Notes under the pieces: generated by a model
What the model was told of the DNA's origin: nothing
Database searches by the model: none
The model's input: the letters and a program-made list of their open reading frames with translations, nothing else
Shown: piece after piece, positions 1 to 7,564 of the stretch
How positions within the stretch are numbered: position 1 is the first letter of the stretch
Layout of the letters: the number at the start of each line of letters is the position of its first letter
Translations under genes and position numbers: made by a program
Assembly: GCA_025999935.1 (NCBI GenBank)
Contig: BNXY01000048.1
Location: forward strand, 1 to 19,964
DNA length: 19,964 nucleotides
Origin: Bacteroidia bacterium
GTDB lineage: Bacteria; Bacteroidota; Bacteroidia; Bacteroidales; Azobacteroidaceae
Reading direction: 5' to 3'

Positions 1-2
1 CC

Positions 3-2003
3 GAAATTGCTTGGAAATTGGGAAATACAGCCCTGTCTGTTTCTTCGGAATTTGTTGAATTAAAGCCGAATGAAACAAAAACAGTTATTATTAAAACACC
101 GGTAAACAACAAATTGAAAAAATGGTCGCCCAATAATCCTAATTTATATACTTTACTCCTGAATATCAACGATAAAAAGACAGTCTATGATTGTAAAGCG
201 ACTCGTTTTGGCTGGCGGCAATTCACAATCGTTGGCAATGAGTTTCATTTGAATGGCGAAAAAATTCAATGTTTCGGCGACATCCAACATCCGTTTAGCG
301 CTTATATCTGTTCCCGCCGTTTTGCATGGGCTTGGTACCGGATGATAAAAGATTTCGGCGGAAATGCGGTGCGTCCACATGCACAACCTTGGCCGCGCGT
401 TTATTACGACTTAGCCGACGAAATGGGTTTGATGGTTTTGGACGAAACCGGCTTGTTCGGCAGTTCTATCCGCCTGAATCTGGAAGAAAATATAACCTGG
501 CAGCGTTCGCATGAGCATTTAAAACGCTTGATATTAAGAGATAGAAATCATCCTTCGGTAATCGGCTGGAGCGCCGGAAATGAAATGTTTGCCATTGCCT
601 TACTAAACAAACCGGAGAAAGAAGTTTCCGACAAATGGGATGATAAATTAGTCGATTTAACGCTAAGTGCGAAAAAAGCAGATCCCACCCGCGATTTTAT
701 CACTTTGGACGGAGACCGTGACATGGACGGACGACTTCCGGTTTGGAGCAAACATTTTGGACATGGATTGTTACTTAGAGATTTGCCCAAAGATTTAAAT
801 AAGCCGCTTATCGTAGGAGAATCCGGCGCAACTTATTACGGTAAGCCGATACAATTATATCCTTTCGTCGGCGATAAAGCCTTTGAATCCTATTCCGGAC
901 GAAGCGAGGCATTGGCTATTGATGTCTATCAAAACACAGTGAAAATGGCAAAACCATTTCTTTCGTACTATTCCCCTTCGGAAGTGAGTTGGTTCGGCAT
1001 TGAGCACCTGAATCTGGGATATAGCGATTATTCCCGTCTGCCGAATCTGAAAGACGGTATATTTCCGGGAAAACCCTATCAAGAAGGAATACCGGGGTAT
1101 CAATACGAACGAATCCCGCCTTATGTGACGACATTTAATCCGGGATTAGACCCTGCATTGCCTGTGTACAAACCACTTCCGATGTTTGAAGCTCTGAAAG
1201 CGGCGATCTTGTCAGAACCTACTCCATGGGATACTTATAACGAAATACTTCCTCCTGCCAAACTGCCATTCCCGGATGCTAAATATAAAACAGTTTCTTT
1301 TATTGGAAACAATACCGGCGATTTGCATACATTCCTGCAAAGAACAGGTTTGCAAATTCAACAGCCCAATAAGAAAACCGATTTGTTGATAATAGAAGCT
1401 GATAATTTGTCGGAAGCAGATGGATTAAACATCGAAAAATCAGCAAATGCCATCAGCAAAAAAGGCGGTCTGATTCTTTTGATGCTATCCGATAAGGAGA
1501 TAAGTCCGTCTATCAGTAAAATTTTACCGGGCGAATTGCATCTCACGAATCGCGAAGCTACTGCTTTGGAATCGAACAAAACCGATTCTTGGGGAAAATA
1601 TTTCGATTTGCCGCATCTGTATTTTGCCGAAATAACAGGCGACCGGAAAATTATCAAACGAGGTTTGGCCGGAGAAATTGTGGACAAAGGAACGCTTGTT
1701 CTTACCGCTTCCCGAACCGACTGGTCGCTGTTTAATCAAAGTCCGGAGAATAAAAAATGCGCCCAAGTTGTATTATATGAACATTTACAGAAACCTTCCG
1801 GAGCCGCTTTGGTATCTTATCCTTTTGGAAATGCAACGCTCGTGTTGTCTTCATTGGATTACACCATCAACACGAAAGAAACCACGGAATTTTGGGAAAC
1901 GCTTTTCTCGGCGATGGGAATTTTCCACTCTGCACCGGACGGCAAATCAGACAAAGGTTTGAAGAAGGAACACGATTTACTAATGGATGGGCCGGTAAAT
2001 TAA
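3..2003 (+). CDS. Glycoside hydrolase family 2 protein, 5'-truncated by the window edge
   Basis: The reading frame is open from base 3, so the TTG at 18 is not a real start and the N-terminal sugar-binding domain lies upstream of the window. The visible part holds the end of the immunoglobulin-like domain (NPNLYTLLL..., RFGWRQF), then a TIM barrel typical of GH2. The likely acid/base is Glu in the motif SAGNEMF (codon 582-584) and the likely nucleophile is Glu in LIVGESG (codon 819-821). About 260 C-terminal residues after the barrel form a further domain (for example FIGNNTGDL) resembling the non-catalytic, flavodoxin/amidotransferase-like tail of some Bacteroidota GH2 enzymes. Substrate (beta-galactoside, beta-mannoside or beta-glucuronide) cannot be read from sequence. 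It converges on the GH57 gene, 66 bases away, so they are separate transcription units. GH2 assignment is firm; specificity is open. Confidence 0.88.
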   Translation, partial: EIAWKLGNTALSVSSEFVELKPNETKTVIIKTPVNNKLKKWSPNNPNLYTLLLNINDKKTVYDCKATRFGWRQFTIVGNEFHLNGEKIQCFGDIQHPFSAYICSRRFAWAWYRMIKDFGGNAVRPHAQPWPRVYYDLADEMGLMVLDETGLFGSSIRLNLEENITWQRSHEHLKRLILRDRNHPSVIGWSAGNEMFAIALLNKPEKEVSDKWDDKLVDLTLSAKKADPTRDFITLDGDRDMDGRLPVWSKHFGHGLLLRDLPKDLNKPLIVGESGATYYGKPIQLYPFVGDKAFESYSGRSEALAIDVYQNTVKMAKPFLSYYSPSEVSWFGIEHLNLGYSDYSRLPNLKDGIFPGKPYQEGIPGYQYERIPPYVTTFNPGLDPALPVYKPLPMFEALKAAILSEPTPWDTYNEILPPAKLPFPDAKYKTVSFIGNNTGDLHTFLQRTGLQIQQPNKKTDLLIIEADNLSEADGLNIEKSANAISKKGGLILLMLSDKEISPSISKILPGELHLTNREATALESNKTDSWGKYFDLPHLYFAEITGDRKIIKRGLAGEIVDKGTLVLTASRTDWSLFNQSPENKKCAQVVLYEHLQKPSGAALVSYPFGNATLVLSSLDYTINTKETTEFWETLFSAMGIFHSAPDGKSDKGLKKEHDLLMDGPVN

Positions 2004-2069
2004 AATGGTTGTGATATGATTTCCGTTTAACCACCTTTCAAGCACATAACAGTTTTGCATGTGCGAAAA

Positions 2070-3401
2070 TTAATTCGCCGCCACTTTCCTCTTTTTTGTT
2101 GTCGCAATTTTCTTTTCGGCTTCTATTACATTTTTCTCCAACTCTTTCTTCAATTTCTTGATTTCGTCTTCCTGATTGAGAATCGTAGTTAGCAGCGCAT
2201 TCAATTCTTCGTTTTCGATATTGGCGGGGAATTGGCCTTCTACCCGATCGATAAAGTCGCTCAATACATTCATGTAGTTGTTGAACGCATCGTAAGCATT
2301 TTCGTAGGGACTGTACACGCTGGGGCCGGGGAATAACTTGGTACTCATATAATTGAAGTGGTCGCTGGCTTGCAGGTAATTCCAGTCCTGACGGATGCGG
2401 CGGTCTCTGACCATTCGCACACGCTCGCCGATTCCATACAATTTGGAGGCGGCTTCTTGTTGAAGCACATTGCCCAACCATGGACTAATATCTTTTTCTT
2501 CGCCGGCCCAGGAACAGGGATAAGGCACTGCCAATTCTCCCACAGGCTTCATGATATTGGCGACTTCAGAAGGTGTGGAAAATCCGATTCCTTTGGCAAA
2601 AGCAAAGCGTGGAATGGCTTTGAAAAACTCAAAAATTCCGGTTTCTGCCGCTTGAAGGCTTCCGAGCACTTCGTAATTCATCCAAATATTGAACAATTGT
2701 TCGTTTTCGGGAGCGGATGCAACCCAATTGACCAATTTATCCGATACCAAAGGATACTCGCTCCAATCGTAATTTGAGAAACGGAACGAAATATCATCGC
2801 TGTATTTCATGTTCCGCACCAAAAGTTTCAATTTGGGACAAGCGGCAGAAGCGTATAAATAGTTGGGGCTTTTCCAACCCAAAACATGCTTGGCGCCTTC
2901 AACCAACATGGTTTTATAACCCATCTCGTAAACCAATTGGGCAATATCGTCCGAGTAAATCAACTCGGTATTGCGAAAAATCTTAGGTGTTTGCCCGAAT
3001 AGAAACTGTATCTTATCGGCATGCGCTTTGACCTGATTTTTAAATTCTATCGGGTCTTTCAAAGAGGACAAAGAGTGGTCGTAAGTTTCCGCAAGAAACT
3101 CGACACATCCGGTCTTAGCCAATTCCTTGAAACCGTCGATTGCTTCCGGAACATAAATTTCCAACTGTTCCAAAGCAATTCCCGAAATGGAATAAGCGAT
3201 CTTGAATTTTCCTTTGTACTCTTTTATTAAGTCCAACATCATAGCGTTAGCCGCCAGATAAGTTCTGCCGGCAATTCCATGAATAAGATCTTCGTTGGAG
3301 AAATCATCATAATAATAATGATCGCAACCAATATCAAAAAAGCGGTAACGGTTTAAACGAAACGGCTGATGAATCTGAAAATAAAAACAAATGGTCTTCA
3401 T
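2070..3401 (-). CDS. Glycoside hydrolase family 57 alpha-amylase-like enzyme
   Basis: This 443-residue protein has the GH57 conserved regions in order: HQP at residues 11-13, the segment EFLAETYDHSL near 101-111, RNTELIY near 143-149 with Glu146 as the expected nucleophile, and KYSDDISFRFS near 199-209 with an Asp as the expected general acid. GH57 enzymes act on alpha-1,4-glucans. The absence of a signal peptide indicates the cytoplasm, so glycogen or imported maltodextrin is the likely substrate. The last 40 or so residues are Lys/Glu-rich and likely form a coiled coil or disordered tail after the catalytic domain. The ATG at 3401 sits about 20 bases after the predicted transcription start of its own promoter, which supports this start. 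The exact reaction (hydrolase or glucanotransferase) is not determined. Confidence 0.9.
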   Translation of the reverse strand: MKTICFYFQIHQPFRLNRYRFFDIGCDHYYYDDFSNEDLIHGIAGRTYLAANAMMLDLIKEYKGKFKIAYSISGIALEQLEIYVPEAIDGFKELAKTGCVEFLAETYDHSLSSLKDPIEFKNQVKAHADKIQFLFGQTPKIFRNTELIYSDDIAQLVYEMGYKTMLVEGAKHVLGWKSPNYLYASAACPKLKLLVRNMKYSDDISFRFSNYDWSEYPLVSDKLVNWVASAPENEQLFNIWMNYEVLGSLQAAETGIFEFFKAIPRFAFAKGIGFSTPSEVANIMKPVGELAVPYPCSWAGEEKDISPWLGNVLQQEAASKLYGIGERVRMVRDRRIRQDWNYLQASDHFNYMSTKLFPGPSVYSPYENAYDAFNNYMNVLSDFIDRVEGQFPANIENEELNALLTTILNQEDEIKKLKKELEKNVIEAEKKIATTKKRKVAAN

Positions 3402-3427
3402 GTATGTTCTGTGTTAAGATTATTTTA

Positions 3428-3457
3428 CAAAGATATATAATTTTTATTTATTAACAA
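3428..3457 (-). promoter_or_regulatory. Bacteroidota-type promoter of the GH57 gene
   Basis: Read on the minus strand, TATCTTTG (3435 to 3428) matches the -7 consensus TAnnTTTG. A TTG at 3457-3455 lies 19 bases upstream of it as a -33 element. The start codon follows at 3401. The AT-rich stretch to 3601 then separates this promoter from the divergent hypAB promoter. Confidence 0.65.
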
Positions 3458-3601
3458 CATTATTTTTTATAAACTTTTTATTTCTCAAAATCTCCGGTAA
3501 CAAAATAAACTTGTTGCGAGGATTTACTTTCGTTATAATAGCGGTCATAGCTGGTTATCACTTTATTTTATTGCGTTGACTCTGGTTGCAATGCGTATTT
3601 T

Positions 3602-3632
3602 TTTGATGAATCAGTTTTTATTTTTACCTTTG
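3602..3632 (+). promoter_or_regulatory. Bacteroidota-type promoter of hypAB
   Basis: TTTG at 3602-3605 and TACCTTTG at 3625-3632 are 19 bases apart, an excellent match to the Bacteroidota -33/-7 promoter. Transcription should begin near 3639, downstream of the in-frame start at 3576, so hypA must start at the ATG at 3666. Confidence 0.75.
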
Positions 3633-3665
3633 CATCGAACCAATTGCATTAATTTACAAAACAAT

Positions 3666-4007
3666 ATGCACGAATTATCAATCGCACAGAGCATAGTGGA
3701 ATTGGCCGAGCAACAGGCGATGGCTCATAAAGCCTCGCAGGTGGAAGAATTGGAATTGGAAATCGGCGCTTTGGCCGGAATTGAAATCTCCGCCCTCGAA
3801 TTTGCGCTCGAAAGTTCCATTAAAGAAACGATGCTTGAAAAAGCAAGAATCGTGCGGCGCGATATTCCCGGAGAAGGACGATGCGGGGATTGCGAAGCGG
3901 TATTTCCGGTAAACAGTCTGTTTTCCGCTTGTCCGGCCTGTGGGTCGTATGCCGTGAACATTATAAAAGGGAGAGAATTAAGGGTTAAATCAATCGTTAT
4001 TAAATAA
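3666..4007 (+). CDS. hypA: Hydrogenase nickel-insertion metallochaperone HypA
   Basis: HypA is a small metallochaperone that, with HypB, delivers nickel to the large subunit of [NiFe] hydrogenase. The 113-residue protein begins MHELSIAQSI; His2 is the family's nickel ligand. Two CxxC pairs (C73/C76 and C89/C92) form the structural zinc site. Length is normal. The frame is open upstream to 3576, but the promoter at 3602-3632 lies inside that extension and the family always begins MHE, so the ATG at 3666 was chosen. hypB follows after 12 bases in the same unit. No hydrogenase structural gene or hypCDEF is in this window. Confidence 0.96.
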   Translation: MHELSIAQSIVELAEQQAMAHKASQVEELELEIGALAGIEISALEFALESSIKETMLEKARIVRRDIPGEGRCGDCEAVFPVNSLFSACPACGSYAVNIIKGRELRVKSIVIK

Positions 4008-4019
4008 ATAGAAACAAAT

Positions 4020-4748
4020 ATGTGTGGAATTTGCGGATGCGGAGAGCATAATCATCATCACGAACATGGACATTCTCACGACCATGACCATCCTCATGAA
4101 GATACGAGGATAATTGCCATCGAACAGGATATTCTTTCACGGAACAATTTGTTGGCGGAACGGAATCGCGGTTATTTTGAGGCGAAAAATATTTTTTGCC
4201 TGAACCTGATGAGTTCTCCGGGTTCGGGAAAAACGACTTTGTTAGAAGAAACAATACGGCAATTGAAAGGCCGGAAAACGGTTTATGTGATTGAAGGCGA
4301 CCAGCAGACTTCCAACGATGCCGACCGAATTGCAGCCTTGGGAACACCCGTTTATCAGGTAAACACCGGCGCCGGTTGCCATTTGGAAGCTTCCATGATT
4401 AACCACGCCCTGAAGCATTTAAATCCGGTTGAAAACGCCGTTCTTTTTATTGAAAATGTGGGTAATTTGGTTTGCCCCGCTCTTTTTGATTTGGGAGAGA
4501 CGAAAAAAATAGTGGTTGTCAGTACTACCGAAGGCGACGATAAACCGCTGAAATATCCACAGATATTCAAGGAATCCGATGTCTGCATCATCAACAAAAC
4601 GGATTTGGCGCCTTACCTCAACACCGATATCAACACCTTGCGGGAAAATTGCTTGAAAGTCAATCCGCAATTGCAGATTTTTGAGGTTTCGGCCTTGAAA
4701 AATACAGGCATGGATAAGTGGGTGGATTGGTGTGGCTTATATGTTTAG
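4020..4748 (+). CDS. hypB: Hydrogenase nickel-incorporation GTPase HypB
   Basis: HypB is a SIMIBI-class GTPase whose hydrolysis drives nickel transfer to HypA and the hydrogenase precursor. The 242-residue protein starts MCGICGCG, a Cys-rich N-terminal metal site, followed by a His-rich run (about residues 10-26) able to store nickel. The P-loop SSPGSGKTT is at residues 65-73, EGDQQTSNDADR near 92-103, the metal-binding Cys-His pair GCH at 119-121, and the guanine-specificity motif NKTD lies in the C-terminal third. All expected motifs are intact. It follows hypA by 12 bases, under the promoter at 3602-3632. Confidence 0.97.
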   Translation: MCGICGCGEHNHHHEHGHSHDHDHPHEDTRIIAIEQDILSRNNLLAERNRGYFEAKNIFCLNLMSSPGSGKTTLLEETIRQLKGRKTVYVIEGDQQTSNDADRIAALGTPVYQVNTGAGCHLEASMINHALKHLNPVENAVLFIENVGNLVCPALFDLGETKKIVVVSTTEGDDKPLKYPQIFKESDVCIINKTDLAPYLNTDINTLRENCLKVNPQLQIFEVSALKNTGMDKWVDWCGLYV

Positions 4749-4755
4749 CGGGCTT

Positions 4756-4780
4756 TTATCTTCTTCCGGAGAAAAGATAA
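4756..4780 (+). terminator. Weak hairpin after hypB
   Basis: TTATCTT (4756-4762) pairs with AAGATAA (4774-4780) around an 11-base middle that can pair a little further. It begins 8 bases after the hypB stop. There is no clear T-tract, so it is a possible rather than a convincing terminator. Confidence 0.4.
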
Positions 4781-4883
4781 TATCCATCACAGTTTATCAA
4801 TGCTGATTTTTATTCCTTCACCTGCTTTCATGTGATTTTCGACGTTGCGCAAACTAAATATTATTTTAAGGACATTTTCGGCA

Positions 4884-5024
4884 GTGGATATGAGCCTCAA
4901 CGGAGGATTGGGCGACGTAATAGCTGCAGAGAAAAACATTCCGCTCACAGGTACGGGAGGCGATTTCGGCGAATGTCTTACTGCCGTCCGCCATGCCAAT
5001 TACCGCGACTTCTGGGTAGTGGCC
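4884..5024 (+). pseudogene. Relic of a surface or gliding/T9SS-associated protein gene, inside a 445-base gap
   Basis: The gap from 4749 to 5193 contains no intact gene. One frame from 4884 encodes VDMSLNGGLGDV, then LTAVRHANYRDFWVVA. From memory of the family, this matches a conserved passage in very large Bacteroidota surface proteins with gliding-motility or type IX secretion C-termini (compare LTAVRHxNxRDxWVV). Only about 47 codons resemble it. There is no plausible start, and after WVVA the sequence changes to residues with no family likeness. At 5033-5055 it carries runs resembling Illumina adapter sequence (see findings). The fragment is either a decayed remnant or a mis-joined assembly segment. 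The family assignment is by recalled pattern, not by search. Confidence 0.5.
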
Positions 5025-5100
5025 TCAGCCCGACGCTCAATTCCAGATCGGAAGAAGAACAGATACACGTGTCGAATTGTATCCTCCGTGTGAATCCTCA

Positions 5101-5132
5101 TTTGATTTGTTTATAAAAAATGCTTACCTTTG
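5101..5132 (+). promoter_or_regulatory. Bacteroidota-type promoter of the acyl-CoA synthetase gene
   Basis: TTTG at 5101-5104 and TACCTTTG at 5125-5132 are 20 bases apart. The predicted start near 5139 gives a 5' untranslated region of about 55 bases before the ATG at 5194. The -7 octamer is identical to that of hypAB. Confidence 0.7.
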
Positions 5133-5193
5133 TATTCGGACAACAAATATAATTCTATTTGTACAATAATATAAATTTAAAGCTGAATTTATC

Positions 5194-7257
5194 ATGATTA
5201 ATCAAGAACTTATTAATCCCAAGAGCATTGTAGTAATTGGGGGTTCGAATAAAACATCCAAGCCGGGAGGCAATTGTATCCGTAATATTTTAAATGGAGC
5301 CTACAAAGGCGAACTTTATGTGGTAAATCCCAAGGAAAGTGAAGTTCAGGGTCTGAAAAGCTACGGTAGTGTTAACGATATTCCGCAGACGGATTTGGCC
5401 ATTATCGCTATTCCGGCCTCGGCTTGTTTGGAAACCATAACGATTCTGGTGCAAGAAAAAGGTGTCAAGGCTTTTATCATGTACACGGCGGGATTTGGGG
5501 AAGAAACCACTGAAGGTGCTGAATTGGAAAAGCAAATTTTGGAAGTGATTAATAACGCCGGCGCAAATTTAATCGGGCCGAACTGTATCGGGATGCTGAA
5601 CCGCTACCACCACAGTTTATTCACTTTGCCGATTCCGGAAATGGATCCGATGGGCGTGGATATGATTTCCAGTTCGGGTGGTACCTGTATATTTATTATG
5701 GAATCGTCCATTCGGATGGGTTTGCGTTTCAATTCCGTTTGGTCGATTGGCAATGCGGCGCAGATTTCCGTGGAAGACGTTCTGGAATATATGGACGTCA
5801 ATTTCAATTCGGAAACGGATTCCAAAATCAAATTGCTATATATCGAAAGTATCAAAGACCCGGATAAACTGCTTGAGCACACCAGTTCGTTGATTCGCAA
5901 AGGATGCCGGATTGCCGCCATCAAATCCGGGACATCCGAGTCGGGTAGCCGGGCGGCTTCGTCCCACACAGGCGCCATGGCGAATCCGGATTTGGCAGTG
6001 GAGGCTTTGTTCCGGAAAGCGGGAATCGTTCGCTGTTTCAGCCGCGAAGAATTGGCGACGGTGGGTGCGGTATTTACTTTGAAAGAATTGAAAGGCAAGA
6101 ATATAGGCATCGTAACCCATGCCGGAGGCCCTGCGGTAATTTTGACCGACGCTTTGGCGAAAGGCGGCTTGGAGATTCCCAAATTATCGGGCACTGCTTT
6201 GGCCGATAAATTGAAAAAGCAACTGCTTCCGGGTTCATCCGTCAGCAATCCGATCGACATTATCGGAACGGGCGGACCGGAACATTTGGCCATTGCGATT
6301 GATTATTGCGAATCCAAATTTCCCAATATCGACGGTATCGCCGTTATTTTCGGCAGTCCCGGATTGACCCGTGTTTATGAGGCTTATGAAGTGTTGGATC
6401 AGAAAATGAAATCTTGCACCAAGCCGATTTTTCCGGTACTTCCTTCGGTAAGTACAGCTTGGGACGAAACCGATTTTTTTGTTAAAAAAGGACATGTAAA
6501 TTTCAGCGATGAAGTGGGTTTGGCCGATGCTTTGACCAAAGTGCTGAAAACGCCTCGTCCATTGCCTAATAACTTAGAACTCAAAGGAGTGGATGTTCCC
6601 TTGATTCGCCGGATTATCGACGGCATTCCGAAATCCGGATATATTACTCCGAAGCAGGTACAGGAATTATTCAAGGCAGCCGGTATCCCGATGGTGGAAG
6701 ATTTTGTATCCGCTAATTGGGAAGAACTGCACGCTTTTGCAGAAAAGGTTGGTTTCCCGGTGGTAGCCAAAGTAGTAGGGCCGGTTCACAAATCGGATGT
6801 AGGCGGCGTGGTAGTAAATATCTGTTCTTTGGAGCATTTAGATTTTGAATATTGCCGGTTGATGCAAATTCCCGGTGCAACAGCCGTTATGGTGCAGCCG
6901 ATGTTAAAAGGCGTGGAACTGTTTGCCGGAGCCAAATATGAAGAAAAATTCGGACATCTTGTGCTTTGCGGCTTGGGTGGAATCTTTGTGGAAATCTTCA
7001 AGGATGTGGCTTCCGGTTTGGCGCCGCTTGCCACCGAAGAAGCCTTGTCGATGATTCGTTCCCTGAAAGGATACAAAGTTTTCCAAGGCGCCCGCGGACA
7101 AAAAGGAATCGACGAAAATCAATTCGCAAAAATCATTGTCCATTTATCGGCATTGCTGCGTTTTGCTACCGAAATCAAGGAATTGGATATCAATCCTTTG
7201 TTGGCAACGGAAAACGGCATCATTGCAGTGGATGCAAGGGTTCGGATTGAGAAATAA
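5194..7257 (+). CDS. ADP-forming acetate--CoA ligase (acyl-CoA synthetase), fused alpha and beta subunits
   Basis: This enzyme class converts acetyl-CoA (or another acyl-CoA), ADP and phosphate to acetate, CoA and ATP, a substrate-level phosphorylation step in anaerobes. The 687-residue length is normal for the fused form. Residues about 8-135 are a Rossmann CoA-binding domain (SIVVIGGSNKTSKPGG, then LIGPNCIGM). Residues about 150-440 are the succinyl-CoA-ligase-like domains with SSHTGAMA, where His258 is the expected phospho-histidine. From about 470 to the end there is an ATP-grasp domain (GFPVVAKVVGPVHKSDVGG..., and KELDINPLLA near the C-terminus). It is cytoplasmic and monocistronic, with its own promoter and a strong hairpin after the stop. 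Substrate preference (acetate, propionate, branched or aryl acids) cannot be told from sequence. Confidence 0.93.
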   Translation: MINQELINPKSIVVIGGSNKTSKPGGNCIRNILNGAYKGELYVVNPKESEVQGLKSYGSVNDIPQTDLAIIAIPASACLETITILVQEKGVKAFIMYTAGFGEETTEGAELEKQILEVINNAGANLIGPNCIGMLNRYHHSLFTLPIPEMDPMGVDMISSSGGTCIFIMESSIRMGLRFNSVWSIGNAAQISVEDVLEYMDVNFNSETDSKIKLLYIESIKDPDKLLEHTSSLIRKGCRIAAIKSGTSESGSRAASSHTGAMANPDLAVEALFRKAGIVRCFSREELATVGAVFTLKELKGKNIGIVTHAGGPAVILTDALAKGGLEIPKLSGTALADKLKKQLLPGSSVSNPIDIIGTGGPEHLAIAIDYCESKFPNIDGIAVIFGSPGLTRVYEAYEVLDQKMKSCTKPIFPVLPSVSTAWDETDFFVKKGHVNFSDEVGLADALTKVLKTPRPLPNNLELKGVDVPLIRRIIDGIPKSGYITPKQVQELFKAAGIPMVEDFVSANWEELHAFAEKVGFPVVAKVVGPVHKSDVGGVVVNICSLEHLDFEYCRLMQIPGATAVMVQPMLKGVELFAGAKYEEKFGHLVLCGLGGIFVEIFKDVASGLAPLATEEALSMIRSLKGYKVFQGARGQKGIDENQFAKIIVHLSALLRFATEIKELDINPLLATENGIIAVDARVRIEK

Positions 7258-7262
7258 GCATC

Positions 7263-7299
7263 ATCAATATCTCCAGTGAAGCGAACTGGAGGTATTGAT
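7263..7299 (+). terminator. Strong stem-loop after the acyl-CoA synthetase gene
   Basis: ATCAATATCTCCAGT (7263-7277) and ACTGGAGGTATTGAT (7285-7299) form a 15-pair stem, with one G-U wobble in the + strand transcript, around a 7-base loop. It begins 6 bases after the stop. The following T-tract is poor, so termination may be partial or the stem may protect the mRNA 3' end. Confidence 0.65.
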
Positions 7300-7353
7300 A
7301 TTCAACTGTTTGGGTTGGGGATGCAAATTATTAATTTATATGTGGTGCAGCTG

Positions 7354-7542
7354 TTAAGGATAAGCATATTTGCGGTCCTCAACAGAAGTTACTTTGCCGT
7401 TTTTATTCAAAAGTACAAACAAATCCCAGTCCGAATCGGGACGGGCATCGCCACGAGCCTGAGAACCGAATAAAATCAAGCGGTCATTCGGCAAAATTTT
7501 GCGTTTCAGCTCGCGTATGTTCGATAAAATTTGTTCGTTCAT
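7354..7542 (-). CDS. Minimal nucleotidyltransferase-domain protein, probably C-terminally truncated
   Basis: The 62-residue product from the ATG at 7542 begins MNEQILSNIREL and contains GSQARGDARPDSDWDLFVLL. This is the GSxxRG...SDxD signature of the DNA polymerase beta-like fold shared by MNT antitoxin-type proteins, which transfer nucleotides to partner HEPN proteins. It ends at ...VEDRKYAYP, where relatives of about 100 residues continue, so the third acidic residue and the end of the sheet are missing. Bases downstream to 7300 do not encode a recognisable continuation in any frame. No HEPN partner gene is adjacent. It lies 22 bases downstream of the fucosidase stop on the same strand and may be co-transcribed. 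An earlier TTG at 7551 is possible but less likely. It may be a non-functional remnant. Confidence 0.7.
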   Translation of the reverse strand: MNEQILSNIRELKRKILPNDRLILFGSQARGDARPDSDWDLFVLLNKNGKVTSVEDRKYAYP

Positions 7543-7564
7543 TCGGTACAAAATAATGAGTAAA

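Noticed and set aside
18..20. TTG at 18 as the start of the GH2 gene
   Set aside because: The frame is open to the window edge and the N-terminal GH2 domain is missing, so the gene simply begins upstream.
2038..2481. 147-residue minus-strand frame overlapping the GH57 gene end
   Set aside because: It is an Arg-rich out-of-frame shadow of the well-supported GH57 coding sequence.
3576..3665. 30-residue N-terminal extension of HypA
   Set aside because: The hypAB promoter lies within it, and HypA proteins begin at the nickel-binding MHE.
4832..5116. Intact 82- to 94-residue genes in the 4749-5193 gap
   Set aside because: Starts are non-ATG or unsupported, only an internal stretch resembles a known protein, and the 3' part looks foreign.
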